A stretch of 64,000 bases of DNA from Variovorax sp. PAMC 28711 (GCF_001577265.1 NZ_CP014517.1:1851001-1915000), one strand, 5' to 3'. Positions 24,283 to 34,483 are shown, counted from the first letter of the stretch. Notes: generated by a model not told the origin, from the letters alone. Numbers and translations are program-made.

Positions 24283-25182
24283 CTAGAGCTCGATGCCGTA
24301 CTGGACTTTGATGTAGCGCTTCATGAGGACCGGGTCCGATCCACACGCTTTGCGGATTTCAAAGACCTTGGCGTCGACCAGCGTGCGATACCACCAGCCT
24401 TGCAGGAAATGCCAGAGGAATCCCTCCTTGCCGCCTGTAAAACCGAGCAGAAAAACATAGCGGTAGAAAAAGTAGGCCGCCGACCGGAAGAAGAGCGGCA
24501 GCTTCGCATATCGGAGCTTCTTGCCACGCTTGCCCGCGGCCCCACTGCCCATTTGCCCGTCCGGCCCGACTTCGGCGATCAGGCCGTATTCGATGTTCAG
24601 CAGCTCGATGGCCTCGCGGATCGAATAGCCGTTGTGCTTTTGCGTCCACCAGCCGATGGTGTTGAGGTTGTGGTCGACGAACTCGTGTTCGAACAGCATC
24701 GACGTGCCCTTGCGCAGCTTGATGTGCTCGTCCATCCAGCGCGTTTCGCTGAAGCCGTCCTGGTAGCGAAAGAGCCGCAGCATCTCCATCTTGCCGATGC
24801 CGCGCTTGATCCACTTGTTCAGGAAGACGCAGCGCCGCCGAAAAATGATGCCGGACACCGACGCGTCGACCTGCGGCACGCGCGCGTTGATCTCGTCGAC
24901 CAGCGCGGGCAGCAGGTACTCGTCGGCATCGAGACGCAGCACCCATTCGGTTTCGATGGGCAGGTTGTCCAGCGCCCAGTTGAACTGGCGCGCGTGGTTG
25001 TTTTCCCATTTGTTCTGGTAGACGACCGCGCCGCACTCGCGGGCGATCGCCAGCGTGGCATCGGTGGAGAACGAGTCGACGATGAAAATCGCGCTCGCGA
25101 CCTGGCGGGCATTCTCGAGGCATCTGCGCAGATGCAGTTCCTCGTTGAACGTCAGGATGACTGCAGTGATGCTTGGCTTCAT
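24283..25182 (-). CDS. Family 2 glycosyltransferase, copy 2
   Basis: A 299-aa paralogue of the protein encoded at 21571-22467, sharing ITAVILTFNEE, LRLDADEYL and the aromatic C-terminal region. The two differ mainly between residues 90-130 and 205-230. The start at 25182 is chosen by alignment with copy 1. Its 3' end carries the same GCCGCCTAGAGCTCGATGCC sequence as copy 1. It is likely a second transferase for the same glycan with changed donor or acceptor specificity. Confidence 0.85.
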   Translation of the reverse strand: MKPSITAVILTFNEELHLRRCLENARQVASAIFIVDSFSTDATLAIARECGAVVYQNKWENNHARQFNWALDNLPIETEWVLRLDADEYLLPALVDEINARVPQVDASVSGIIFRRRCVFLNKWIKRGIGKMEMLRLFRYQDGFSETRWMDEHIKLRKGTSMLFEHEFVDHNLNTIGWWTQKHNGYSIREAIELLNIEYGLIAEVGPDGQMGSGAAGKRGKKLRYAKLPLFFRSAAYFFYRYVFLLGFTGGKEGFLWHFLQGWWYRTLVDAKVFEIRKACGSDPVLMKRYIKVQYGIEL

Positions 25183-25344
25183 GAGGAGGATGGCAAGCAT
25201 GTTAGGGGCCCGGCGACGCCGCATGCCTTGGGGCGCGGACGAATGTCGCAAAAGCTTTCGATTTTAGGAGGGCACCGGCAACCGCCGCCCCGACAATGGC
25301 CGACTTTGCCACGTTGCGGCCAACCGCCCCGAAAGAGTCATTCA

Positions 25345-26328
25345 GTGTCTGTCTTCAAGAACGTCATCGTCTTCCGCATCGAACCCTCGTGGTCGCAAAC
25401 TCTGGTCCAGGCCGAAGACGCCCTGGGCGCCTTCCGCTTCGCGCCCTGCTCGCCGTCGCAGGAGAAGTCGGTCGGCTGGAGCGAGCCACGCGGTGAAGAC
25501 AATGGCCCGCTGGTCGAATCGGTCGGGGGCCAGTGGCTGCTCGAATTCATGATCGAAAGCAAGGCACTGCCGGCCTCCGTCGTGCGCCGCAAGGTCGAGG
25601 AGCGTTGCGCGCAGATCGAAGCCACCACCGGCCGGAAGCCCGGCAAGAAGGAAAAGCGCGACCTGAAGGAAGACATCACCCACGAACTGCTGCCGATGGC
25701 CTTCACCCGGCATGCGCGCATTGCGGTATGGATCGATCCGGTCGAACGCCGGCTGGTCGTGAACGCCAGCAACGCGGCGCGCGCGGACGAGATCGTGACG
25801 AACCTGGTGAGCGCCCTCGAAGGCTTTTCGGTCGCAATGCTGCAGACGCAGATGGAGCCTGCCGCGGCGATGTCGAACTGGCTCGCGACACAGGAACCGC
25901 CGGCCGGCTTCACGATCGACCGCGAGTGCGAATTGCGCGCGACCGACGAATCGAAGTCCGTGGTGCGCTACGCCAAACATGCGCTCGACATCGAAGAAGT
26001 GCGCCAGCACATCGCCGACGGCAAGCGGCCCACGCGCCTGGCCATGACCTGGGAAGACCGCGTGTCGTTCGAGCTCACCGAATCGATGCAGATTAGAAAG
26101 ATCGTGTTCATCGAAGGCACCGACGGCGCGCAGGACGGCAAGAAGGAAGACAACTTCGACGCCGATGCAGCCATTGCCACCGGCGAACTCGGCCAGCTGG
26201 TGCCGGCGCTGCTGGAGGCGCTGGGCGGCGAAGCGGCCTTTGCCGCAGCCCCCACCGAGCGCGCGCCCGACGGCGCGGCGACCGCAGCGGCGCCAACCGA
26301 CACAGAGGCTGAAGACGCCCCGTTCTGA
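25345..26328 (+). CDS. rdgC: Recombination-associated protein RdgC
   Basis: A 327-aa ring-forming DNA-binding protein that modulates RecA. The N-terminal MSVFKNVIVFRIE, KKEKRDLKEDITHELLPMAF and AIWIDP-like segment are typical. The start is a GTG at 25345; no ATG in frame gives a proper N-terminus. The C-terminal ~35 residues are Ala/Glu-rich and variable. It is convergent with the membrane protein gene at 26347. Confidence 0.92.
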   Translation: MSVFKNVIVFRIEPSWSQTLVQAEDALGAFRFAPCSPSQEKSVGWSEPRGEDNGPLVESVGGQWLLEFMIESKALPASVVRRKVEERCAQIEATTGRKPGKKEKRDLKEDITHELLPMAFTRHARIAVWIDPVERRLVVNASNAARADEIVTNLVSALEGFSVAMLQTQMEPAAAMSNWLATQEPPAGFTIDRECELRATDESKSVVRYAKHALDIEEVRQHIADGKRPTRLAMTWEDRVSFELTESMQIRKIVFIEGTDGAQDGKKEDNFDADAAIATGELGQLVPALLEALGGEAAFAAAPTERAPDGAATAAAPTDTEAEDAPF

Positions 26329-26346
26329 TGGAAGCGGGCGCTGCCC

Positions 26347-26778
26347 TCAGGCGCCCGGCGGCGGCTCGGCCGCTGTGGCGTCGTCCTCCGTCGGCGGCCG
26401 CGTCAGCCCCCAGCTCTGCAACTTGCCGTTCAGGAAAACGGCGTCCACATGCGACTGGCCGCCGTCGGTCCAGCGGTACGTTTCCGGCTGCTGGTCCGGA
26501 GGGGTCCTGAGTTCGCCGAGCGATCGCGTCATGGCGACCACGTGCAGCAGCGTCACCCGGGGCTTGAGCTTGGCGTTGAGCATCACGGCGCTGGCGACGC
26601 TGCCGATCGGGCGGTCGGTGGCGCGCTTGAGCACTTGCATCGTCCGCGTGAAGTGCAGCAGCAGAAACATGACGATGCCGCCAGCCGCCACGGCGACGCC
26701 GGGCCAGCCGAAGCTGCGGTAGGCCAGGCCGATCAACAGCAGGCCGGTCAGCGGCACAAAAACTTTCTGAAAATTCAT
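26347..26778 (-). CDS. Small membrane protein of unknown function
   Basis: A 143-aa protein with two adjacent membrane segments at about residues 5-43 (VPLTGLLLIGLAY, VAVAAGGIVMFLLLHF) and a soluble C-terminal part ending in an acidic, Pro-rich tail. The ATG at 26778 places the first membrane segment right at the N-terminus. No motif points to a function. It is 31 nt downstream of the BCCT transporter gene on the same strand. Confidence 0.7.
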   Translation of the reverse strand: MNFQKVFVPLTGLLLIGLAYRSFGWPGVAVAAGGIVMFLLLHFTRTMQVLKRATDRPIGSVASAVMLNAKLKPRVTLLHVVAMTRSLGELRTPPDQQPETYRWTDGGQSHVDAVFLNGKLQSWGLTRPPTEDDATAAEPPPGA

Positions 26779-26809
26779 GGCCCGCATTGTCGCTGCGCGC
26801 ACGGCAGCG

Positions 26810-28327
26810 CTACTCGCGAACCATGTCCCGCATCTTGCGGCGCAGCGCACGATCGCGCTTTTGCTCCTCGTTCCAATCGTCGCGGATCGCCAGCGTGACC
26901 GAGATCGCCATCAGCACCAGCACCACCGAAAAGGGCAACGCGAAAACGATGGTCGCCGTCTGCACTGCGCCCAGTCCGCCTGCGAGCAGCAGGCTCAGCG
27001 CAATGGCCGCCACCAGGATGCCCCAAACGATCTTCACCCGGTTCGGCGGGTTCGGGTTGCCGCCAGTGCTCATGGTGCCCAGCACCAGGGTGGCGGAGTC
27101 GCCCGAGGTCACGAAGAACACGAAGACCAGCACGGTCGCCACCGCCGACAACACCGCACCCAGGGGCAGGGCGTCGAACATCACGAACATCGTGGTCGAA
27201 ACGTCGGTCGTCACCGCCTCGGCCAACGGAACGCCACGGAAAATCTCGAGGTGGAGCGCCGTCCCGCCGAAGATGGAAAACCAGACGAAACCGACCAGGC
27301 TCGGCGCCAGTACGGTGCCGACGAGGAACTGCCGGACCGTGCGGCCGCGCGAGACGCGCGCGATAAACAGGCCCACGAACGGCGACCACGCAAGCCACCA
27401 TGCCCAATAGAAAATGGTCCAGTCGCCGATCCATGCGTTGTCGCGGAACGGTGTCAGGCGCAAGCTCATGCGAACGAACTCGCTGATGTACGAGCCCAGC
27501 GTGCTGGTCAGCGTGTCGATGATGGCCACCGTGGGCCCCACGCAAAACACAAAGAGCGCCAGCGCGCCGGCCAGGAACAGGTTGCCGATCGACAGCCATT
27601 TCACGCCGCGCTCCACCCCGGTGACAGCCGAGGTGATGAACAAGGCGGTGGTGCCGACGATGATGAGCGACTGCGCCAGGGTGCCGATCGGCACGCCGAA
27701 GGCGGCATTCAGACCGCTGTTGATCTGCGCGGCGCCCATGCCGAGCGAGGCCGCGACGCCGAAGGCCGTGGCCACCACCGCCAGCACGTTGAAGACGGGC
27801 GACATGCGTTGCACGATGCGCCAGGGAAGCGCTTCGGTGGCCGAGCTCACCAGCGGCAGGGCCTTGCGCCGAAAGGTGAAGAAGCTGATGGCCAGCCCCA
27901 CGATGCCGTAGATCGCCCAGGGGTGAAAGCCCCAGTGGAAAAAGGCGTAGCGCATGGCCGCACCGGCCGCCTCGGGCGTTCCGGCCTCGATGCCGGGGGG
28001 CGGCTTCACATAGTGCGAGACCGGTTCGGCCACGCCCCAGAACACCAGTCCGATGCCCATGCCGGCGGCGAACAGCATGGCGAACCAGGCGCCCACCGAG
28101 AACTCGGGCTCGTCGTCCTCGTCGCCGAGCTTGAGGTCGCCATAGCGGCTGACGGCCAGAACGAAGGCCAACACCACGAGGCCGAGCACGACCCAGAGAT
28201 ACAGCCAGCCGAAAGTGCGCGTGATGTCGGACAGCAGCGTGCTGAAGACGCTGTCGAGCGTGCGTGGAGAGATCAAGCCCCAGAGCACGACCGCGACGAT
28301 GATCCCTGCGGACGCGATGAGTTGCAT
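26810..28327 (-). CDS. BCCT-family transporter (betaine/choline/carnitine)
   Basis: A 505-aa secondary transporter with about 12 membrane segments. The family motifs GMGIGLVFWGVAEPVSHY near residue 90, the Trp-rich WTIFYWAWWLAWSPFVGLFIARVSRG near 310 and TSGDSATLVLGTMS near 400 identify BCCT proteins. It likely takes up a quaternary amine for osmoprotection or catabolism. The start at 28327 is the first ATG before the first membrane segment. Confidence 0.9.
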   Translation of the reverse strand: MQLIASAGIIVAVVLWGLISPRTLDSVFSTLLSDITRTFGWLYLWVVLGLVVLAFVLAVSRYGDLKLGDEDDEPEFSVGAWFAMLFAAGMGIGLVFWGVAEPVSHYVKPPPGIEAGTPEAAGAAMRYAFFHWGFHPWAIYGIVGLAISFFTFRRKALPLVSSATEALPWRIVQRMSPVFNVLAVVATAFGVAASLGMGAAQINSGLNAAFGVPIGTLAQSLIIVGTTALFITSAVTGVERGVKWLSIGNLFLAGALALFVFCVGPTVAIIDTLTSTLGSYISEFVRMSLRLTPFRDNAWIGDWTIFYWAWWLAWSPFVGLFIARVSRGRTVRQFLVGTVLAPSLVGFVWFSIFGGTALHLEIFRGVPLAEAVTTDVSTTMFVMFDALPLGAVLSAVATVLVFVFFVTSGDSATLVLGTMSTGGNPNPPNRVKIVWGILVAAIALSLLLAGGLGAVQTATIVFALPFSVVLVLMAISVTLAIRDDWNEEQKRDRALRRKMRDMVRE

Positions 28328-28346
28328 AAGCCGATCTTTCCTTGGG

Positions 28347-29741
28347 TCAGTCCAGACGCCGTACGACGTCCATTGCTTCTTCGATGCGCTCGACCGCGTG
28401 GATGGTGAGCCCCTCGATCTCCTTCGAACCCTTTTTCGGCGCGTTGGCCTTGGGCACCACCGCCACGCTGAAACCGAGCTTGGCGGCCTCACGCAGCCGC
28501 TCCTGCCCGCGCGGCGCCGGACGCACCTCGCCGGCCAGGCCGACCTCGCCGAAAGCGATGAAGCCCTTGGGAAGCGGCTTGCCGCGCAGGCTGGAGGTGA
28601 TGGCGAGCATGACCGCCAGGTCGGCCGCCGGTTCGCTGATGCGCACGCCGCCCACTGCGTTGACGAACACATCCTGGTCCATGCACGCCACGCCGGCATG
28701 CCGGTGCAGCACCGCCAGCAGCATCGCGAGACGGTCGCGGTCGAGGCCGACCGACAGGCGCCGCGGGCTCGGGCCGCCGTTGTCGACCAGCGCCTGGATT
28801 TCGACCAGCATCGGGCGCGTGCCTTCGAGCGTGACCAGCACGACGCTGCCCGGCACGGGCTCGGCGTGCTGGCTCAGGAAGATCGCGCTCGGATTGGCGA
28901 CGCCTTTCAACCCGCGCTCCGTCATCGCAAAGACGCCGATCTCGTTCACCGCGCCGAAGCGGTTCTTGATGGCACGCACGAGGCGAAAGCTGGAGTGCGT
29001 GTCGCCCTCGAAATACAACACCGTGTCGACCATGTGCTCGAGCACGCGCGGACCGGCCAGCGCGCCTTCTTTTGTGACGTGGCCGACCAGCACGATCGCC
29101 GTACCGCTGGCCTTGGCGAAGCGCGTGAGGTGGGCCGCGCACTCGCGCACCTGCGCGACCGAGCCGGGCGCGGACGTGAGCTGGTCCGAATACACCGTCT
29201 GGATCGAATCGATGACCGCGATCGCTGGCCGCGTCGCATCCAGCGTGGCGAGAATTTTCTCCAGCTGGATTTCGGCCAGCACTTGCACCTGGGAATGATC
29301 GAGCCCCAGCCGACGTGAGCGCAGCGCCACCTGCGCGCCGCTCTCTTCGCCGGTGACATAGATCGCGTTCTGGCCGGCGCGCTGCAGCGCGTCGACCGCC
29401 TGCAGCAGCAGCGTCGATTTGCCGATGCCCGGGTCGCCGCCGATCAGCGTGACGCCGCCCGGCACGATGCCGCCGCCCAGCACGCGGTCGAGTTCGTCGA
29501 GCCCCGTCGGCGTGCGGTCGGTGTCGGTGGCCTCGATGTCCGACAGCGTTGCGAGATCGGACGAGCCCGCGAGCGATGCGAACACCGGCGCACCGAAGCG
29601 GTTGTTCGCGCTGCCGGGCGCGGGGCCGGCGACCTGCTCGATCAGTGTGTTCCAGGCCCCGCAGCTCGGGCATTTTCCGAGCCATTTCGCACTCGCGCCT
29701 CCGCACTCGGTGCAAACGTAGTTGGTTTTTTCCTTGGCCAT
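28347..29741 (-). CDS. radA: DNA repair protein RadA
   Basis: A 464-aa RecA-like branch-migration helicase. An N-terminal C4 zinc finger (CTECGG and CPSCGAWN), Walker A GGDPGIGKSTLLLQ near residue 97, the KNRFG motif (IKNRFGAVNEIGVF) near 258 and a C-terminal Lon-like domain (about 290-455) are all present. The ATG at 29741 begins the standard MAKEKTNYVC start. It is divergent from the Bug receptor gene across 138 bp. Confidence 0.95.
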   Translation of the reverse strand: MAKEKTNYVCTECGGASAKWLGKCPSCGAWNTLIEQVAGPAPGSANNRFGAPVFASLAGSSDLATLSDIEATDTDRTPTGLDELDRVLGGGIVPGGVTLIGGDPGIGKSTLLLQAVDALQRAGQNAIYVTGEESGAQVALRSRRLGLDHSQVQVLAEIQLEKILATLDATRPAIAVIDSIQTVYSDQLTSAPGSVAQVRECAAHLTRFAKASGTAIVLVGHVTKEGALAGPRVLEHMVDTVLYFEGDTHSSFRLVRAIKNRFGAVNEIGVFAMTERGLKGVANPSAIFLSQHAEPVPGSVVLVTLEGTRPMLVEIQALVDNGGPSPRRLSVGLDRDRLAMLLAVLHRHAGVACMDQDVFVNAVGGVRISEPAADLAVMLAITSSLRGKPLPKGFIAFGEVGLAGEVRPAPRGQERLREAAKLGFSVAVVPKANAPKKGSKEIEGLTIHAVERIEEAMDVVRRLD

Positions 29742-29879
29742 CGGCCGAGTGTAGGGAGCGCGGCGTCCGAAGGGGGTGTAAACGCGGGGACGCCGACGCA
29801 CGTCCCGCTGGAAAAATACAGGGTCGTGCGCGCAGGAGATTGCCGCGCGTCGAACGATTCATCCATCGGAGAAGCCCTC

Positions 29880-30869
29880 ATGACCATCACCCGCCGCCAC
29901 CTGCTGCAAACCACGGGCGCCTCGGCGCTGCTCGCCGCCATCGGCCACCAAGCCTTCGCCCAGGCCCAGCTCGAAACCGCCACCATCGTCACCGGCTTCG
30001 CGGCCGGCGGCACGTCCGACACCATCTGCCGCCGCCTGGCACAGAAGATCAGCCCGGAGTTCTCCAAGGTGGCCGTGGTCGAAAACCGCACCGGCGCCGG
30101 CGGCCAGATCGCCATCGGCTACGTCAAGGGCCGGCCGGCCGACGGCTCGGCCATCCTGCAGACACCGACGTCGATGCTCACCATCTACCCGCACATCTAC
30201 AAGAAGCTGCCGTACGACCCGCAGACCGACCTGACGCCGGTGTCGCTGGGTTGCGCGTTCGACTTCGGCTTCGCAGTCGGGCCCGCCGTGCCGGCGAGCG
30301 TCAAGACAGTGCCCGAGTTCCTGGCCTGGGCCAAGGCCAACCCGGCCGGTGCCAACTTCGGTTCGCCGGCCGCCGGCTCGACGCCGCACTTCATCGGCGC
30401 GCTGCTCGGCAAGGGCGCCGGCGTGGAACTCAAGCACGCCGCCTACCGCGGCACGCAGCCCGCGATGCTCGACCTGCTGGGCGGCAACATCTCGGCGGTG
30501 TCGGGCCCGGTCGGCGACCTCACGCAGCACCTGCCCAGCGGCAAGGTGCGCATCCTGGGCGTCTCGGGCGCCAAGCGCAGCCGCTTCGCCCCCGATGTGC
30601 CGACCTTCGGCGAGCAGGGCATCGCCAACATGGCGCACAGCGAATGGTTCGCCTTCTTCCTGCCGGCCAAGGCGTCGCCCGAACTGGTGGCGCGCCTGAA
30701 CACGGCCATGAAGAACGCCCTGGCGTCCAAGGACGTGATCGACGGCCTCGGCACCTTCGGGCTGGAAGCGATGTCCTCGACGCCGACGGAACTGGCCGAC
30801 CTCATCAGGAAAGACACGGCCAAGTGGGGCCCGATCGTCAAGGAAGTCGGTTTCACGGCCGAAGGCTGA
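29880..30869 (+). CDS. Bug-family tripartite tricarboxylate receptor
   Basis: A 329-aa periplasmic solute-binding protein of the Bug/TctC family, abundant in Burkholderiales. A signal peptide of about 27 residues (TRRHLLQTTGASALLAAI) ends QAFAQA. IVTGFAAGGTSDTICR, ENRTGAGGQIAIGYVKG and AYRGTQPAMLDLLGG are family hallmarks. No cognate TctA/TctB membrane genes are adjacent, as is usual for orphan Bug receptors. The ligand is unknown, typically a carboxylate. Confidence 0.88.
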   Translation: MTITRRHLLQTTGASALLAAIGHQAFAQAQLETATIVTGFAAGGTSDTICRRLAQKISPEFSKVAVVENRTGAGGQIAIGYVKGRPADGSAILQTPTSMLTIYPHIYKKLPYDPQTDLTPVSLGCAFDFGFAVGPAVPASVKTVPEFLAWAKANPAGANFGSPAAGSTPHFIGALLGKGAGVELKHAAYRGTQPAMLDLLGGNISAVSGPVGDLTQHLPSGKVRILGVSGAKRSRFAPDVPTFGEQGIANMAHSEWFAFFLPAKASPELVARLNTAMKNALASKDVIDGLGTFGLEAMSSTPTELADLIRKDTAKWGPIVKEVGFTAEG

Positions 30870-30921
30870 TCGCCGCCGCGCGCAGTGCGATGGCGATCAG
30901 CCTTCTGGCACCATCGCACCC

Positions 30922-31905
30922 ATGAACATCTGCATCTACGGCGCCGGCGCGATCGGCGGATGGATCGGTGCTGCCTTCGCGCAAGCCGGTGAACCACTCA
31001 ACGTGGTGGCGCGCGGCGCCACGCTCGACGCCTTGCAGCGTGACGGCCTCGTGCTAATGCGTGGCGACGAACGCACGACCACCGCCGTGCACGCGGTCGA
31101 GGACCCGGCGGTGCTGGGCGTGCAAGACGTGGTGGTCATCGCGGTCAAGGCGCCGGCCCTGGCGGCCGTGGCCGCGCGCATCGCGCCGCTGATCGGCCCC
31201 GACACCCTCGTGCTGACGGCCATGAACGGCGTGCCGTGGTGGTTCCTCGAAGGCGGTTTCGGCGGTGCGCTGGCCGGAACGCGGCTTCAGGCCGTCGACC
31301 CCGACGGTGCGATTGCCGCCGCCATCCCGACCCCTCACGTGGTCGGCGGCGTGGTGCATGCGAGCTGTTCGCTGGATGCGCCCGGCGTGGTGCGCCACCA
31401 TTTCGGCAACAAACTCATCATCGGCGAGCCCGCCGGCGGCACCGCGGCGCGGGTCACCGAACTCGCAGCGCGGTTGACGCGCGCCGGCATCGAGACCAGC
31501 GTGTCGCCGCAGATCCAGAAGGACATCTGGTTCAAGCTGTGGGGCAACATGACGGTGAATCCGATCAGCGCGCTCACCGGCGCCACCACCGACAAGATCA
31601 TGTCGGACGAGTTGGTGATCGGCTTTATCTCTTCCGTGATGCTCGAGGCCAAGGCAATCGGCGCGCGCATCGGCATCGAGATCACCGACAGCCCGCAAGA
31701 CCGCCACGCGGTCACGCGCAAGCTCGGCGCGTTCAAGACGTCGATGCTGCAGGACGTGGAAGCCGGTCGCGCCGTGGAACTCGACGCGCTGGTGACCGTC
31801 GTGCGCGAACTCGGGCAGCTCACGCACACCGCAACGCCGTTCACCGATGCGCTGCTCGGCCTCGCGCGCTTGCGGACGCGGCAGCTGGGCCTGTACCCCG
31901 GCTGA
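30922..31905 (+). CDS. Ketopantoate reductase-family protein (PanE-like)
   Basis: A 327-aa NADP-dependent 2-dehydropantoate 2-reductase family member. The Rossmann motif GAGAIGG is at residues 7-13, and the helical C-terminal domain carries QKDIWFKLWGNMTVNPISALTGAT near residue 197. True PanE reduces ketopantoate for coenzyme A synthesis. Many Burkholderiales carry several PanE-like paralogues acting on other 2-keto acids, so the substrate is uncertain. It lies 52 nt after the Bug receptor gene and its stop directly abuts the alr stop. Confidence 0.85.
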   Translation: MNICIYGAGAIGGWIGAAFAQAGEPLNVVARGATLDALQRDGLVLMRGDERTTTAVHAVEDPAVLGVQDVVVIAVKAPALAAVAARIAPLIGPDTLVLTAMNGVPWWFLEGGFGGALAGTRLQAVDPDGAIAAAIPTPHVVGGVVHASCSLDAPGVVRHHFGNKLIIGEPAGGTAARVTELAARLTRAGIETSVSPQIQKDIWFKLWGNMTVNPISALTGATTDKIMSDELVIGFISSVMLEAKAIGARIGIEITDSPQDRHAVTRKLGAFKTSMLQDVEAGRAVELDALVTVVRELGQLTHTATPFTDALLGLARLRTRQLGLYPG

Positions 31906-32994
31906 TCAGGCCACGACGACCGGCACGCGCGGGGCCAGCGCGCACATGAGCTCGTAGCCCACCGTGCCGGCCGCCTGCGCGACCTCGTCGATCGGCAACA
32001 CCGCGCCGCCCGACGCGTTGCCCCACAACGTGACTTCGCTGCCGAAGCCGGCCTCGGGCACCGGCGTGAGGTCGACCGTGATCATGTCCATGCTCACGCG
32101 CCCGACCAGGCGCGTGCGCACGCCGTTCACCAGCACCGGCGTTCCGGTGGTGCAGTGCCGCGGATAGCCATCGGCGTAACCGACTGCGGCCACGCCGATG
32201 CGCAGCGGCCCCTCGGCCGTGAAGCTGGAGCCATAGCCGACGGTGTCGCCGGCCTTCAGCGTTTGCACCGAGATGAGCCGCGTCGCGAGCGTCATGCCCG
32301 GCTGCAGGTGCCAGTGCGCCGCACTGCCGACCGGAAAATCCGGTGCGCTGCCATACAGCACGATGCCGGGGCGCACCCAGTCGCCGCGCGCTTCGCAGGC
32401 GTGCCGCAAGGTGGCTGCGCTGTTGGCGATCGACCGCTCGCCGGGCAGGTCGAGCGTCGTGCGCTCGAACACCTCGAGCTGGTGCGCGATGCCGCGGGTG
32501 CCGTCGGCGTCGCTGAAGTGGGTCATGAGCGTGATCTCGTCGACCTGCGGCAACGCGTTGAGCCGGGTCCACGCCGACCGGTAACGCGCCGGCGCGAAGC
32601 CGAGCCGGTTCATGCCGGAATTCAGCTTCAGGAAAATGCGCTGCGGCGTCTGGGTCTTGTGCGCTGCCAGCATGTCGATCTGCTCGTCGCAGTGCACTGT
32701 GTGCCAGAGGTCGAGGCGCGAGCAGAGTTCGAGGTCGCGCGCATCGAACACGCCTTCGAGCAGCAGGATCGGGCCGCGCCAGCCGAGCGCGCGCACGCGT
32801 TCGGCTTCGGCCAGGTCCAACAGCGCAAAGCCGTCGGCGGCGCGAAAACTGTCGAACACGCGCTCGATCCCGTGCCCGTAGGCATTCGCCTTGACCACCG
32901 CCCACACGCGGGATTCGAGCGCATCGCGGCGCACCCGTTCGAGGTTGTGGCGGAGCGCGGCGGCGTGAATGGTGGCGAGGATGGGACGGGGCAC
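31906..32994 (-). CDS. alr: Alanine racemase
   Basis: A 362-aa fold-type III PLP enzyme making D-alanine for peptidoglycan. The PLP lysine is Lys35 ([10 protein letters not shown]), GYADGYPRH carries the conserved loop, and [13 protein letters not shown] lies near residue 300. The start is taken as GTG at 32994, because the typical MPRPI-like N-terminus begins there with GAAGAG upstream. Another in-frame GTG at 33036 would add 14 residues. Confidence 0.93.
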   Translation of the reverse strand: MPRPILATIHAAALRHNLERVRRDALESRVWAVVKANAYGHGIERVFDSFRAADGFALLDLAEAERVRALGWRGPILLLEGVFDARDLELCSRLDLWHTVHCDEQIDMLAAHKTQTPQRIFLKLNSGMNRLGFAPARYRSAWTRLNALPQVDEITLMTHFSDADGTRGIAHQLEVFERTTLDLPGERSIANSAATLRHACEARGDWVRPGIVLYGSAPDFPVGSAAHWHLQPGMTLATRLISVQTLKAGDTVGYGSSFTAEGPLRIGVAAVGYADGYPRHCTTGTPVLVNGVRTRLVGRVSMDMITVDLTPVPEAGFGSEVTLWGNASGGAVLPIDEVAQAAGTVGYELMCALAPRVPVVVA

Positions 32995-33153
32995 GGCGGG
33001 GAACTCTTCAGGGTGGACAAACACCCACAAACGCACGGGTGGAAGCGCTCATTTTGGCACTGCACCCCCATGCTATAACCGCGCATTCGCCATGGCGGGT
33101 CACCCTTTTCCACTATTGCCAGCAGCCCACTCTCTGGCCAGCCAGCCCCCTCG

Positions 33154-34458
33154 ATGAAGCGCGGTTTTTACACCATCATGTCGGCCCAGTTCTTTTCGTC
33201 GCTGGCCGACAACGCGATTTTCGTGGTTGCGGTGGAATTCATGCGAAGCGTGGGCGCTGCCGAATGGCAGCGTGCCGCGCTGGTGCCGATTTTCGCGATC
33301 TTCTACGTGGTGCTGGCCCCGCTGGTCGGCGCCTTCGCCGACGCCTTGCCCAAGGGCAAGGTCATGTTCATCAGCAACGCGATCAAGGTGGTCGGCTGCC
33401 TGCTGATGCTGTTCGGCACGCATCCCTTGATGGCCTACGCGATCATCGGCCTCGGCGCTGCGGCCTACTCGCCGGCCAAGTACGGCATCCTGACCGAATT
33501 GCTGCCGGCATCGCAGCTGGTCAAGGCGAACGGCTGGATCGAAGGCCTGACGATTGCGTCGATCCTGCTGGGCATCGTGCTGGGCGGCACGCTGGTCGGC
33601 CACATGGTGTCGAGCCACCTGCTGGCGTTCGACTTTCCATTCATCGACACCGGCGTCGACACGCCGTCCGAGGCGGCGATCTCGGTGCTGATCTTCGTCT
33701 ACATGATCGCGGCCTGGTTCAACACGCGCATCCCGCACACCGGTGTCGAGATGCGGCCGCTGCGCAGCAACCCGAACCACGGTGTGGCGCGCAACCTGGC
33801 CGCGCTGCTGCCCGACTTCTGGCATTGCAATGCGCGCCTCTGGCGCGACAAGCTGGGCCAGATCTCGCTGGCCACCACCACGCTCTTCTGGGGCGCAGGC
33901 GGCAACCTCAAGTACATCGTGCTGGCCTGGGCGTCGCTCGCCCTCGGCTACAACACCACGCAAGCGTCGGCGCTGACGGGTGTCGTCACCATCGGCATGG
34001 CGGTCGGCGCGGTGGTGGCATCGATGCGCATGCGCCTGGACATGGCGACCCGCGTGATTCCACTGGGCATCGGCATGGGTCTCCTTGTGATGGCGATGAT
34101 CTTCATCCACAACGTGTGGCTGGCCGTGCCGTTCCTGATTCTGCTGGGCGGGTTCGGCGGCTTCCTGGTGGTGCCGATGAACGCGCTGCTGCAGCACCGG
34201 GGCCACAACCTCATGGGTGCGGGCCGGTCGATCGCGGTGCAGAACTTCAACGAGCAGGCGTGCATTCTTCTGCTTGGCGGCGTCTACAGCGCCTGCACCG
34301 GGCTGGGCCTGTCGGCGTATGCGGCCATCACCGTGTTCGGCGGGCTGGTGGCGGGCTTCATGTGGATCATCCGAGCCTGGCATCAAAACAACCTGCGCAA
34401 GTACCCGGAAGAGGTCGAACATCTCCTCGCGATCGCGCGCAGCGACAAGCACCACTGA
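33154..34458 (+). CDS. lplT: Lysophospholipid transporter LplT
   Basis: A 434-aa major facilitator with 12 membrane segments. The opening FYTIMSAQFFSSLADNAIFVVA, the loop AYSPAKYGILTELLP near residue 104 and KANGWIEGLTI near 125 are LplT signatures. LplT flips lysophospholipids across the inner membrane for reacylation. No acyltransferase (aas) gene is adjacent here. It is divergent from alr. Confidence 0.9.
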   Translation: MKRGFYTIMSAQFFSSLADNAIFVVAVEFMRSVGAAEWQRAALVPIFAIFYVVLAPLVGAFADALPKGKVMFISNAIKVVGCLLMLFGTHPLMAYAIIGLGAAAYSPAKYGILTELLPASQLVKANGWIEGLTIASILLGIVLGGTLVGHMVSSHLLAFDFPFIDTGVDTPSEAAISVLIFVYMIAAWFNTRIPHTGVEMRPLRSNPNHGVARNLAALLPDFWHCNARLWRDKLGQISLATTTLFWGAGGNLKYIVLAWASLALGYNTTQASALTGVVTIGMAVGAVVASMRMRLDMATRVIPLGIGMGLLVMAMIFIHNVWLAVPFLILLGGFGGFLVVPMNALLQHRGHNLMGAGRSIAVQNFNEQACILLLGGVYSACTGLGLSAYAAITVFGGLVAGFMWIIRAWHQNNLRKYPEEVEHLLAIARSDKHH

Positions 34459-34483
34459 TCTTCCACGGACACAAGGACACGCC

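Noticed and set aside
23293..25344. Open frame upstream of and in frame with rdgC
   Set aside because: It runs antisense through ilvE and a glycosyltransferase gene. The true RdgC N-terminus begins at the GTG at 25345.
26329..26360. Terminator between rdgC and the membrane protein gene
   Set aside because: GGGCGC/GCGCCC arms exist but they are short, lack a U-run and overlap the convergent stop codon region.
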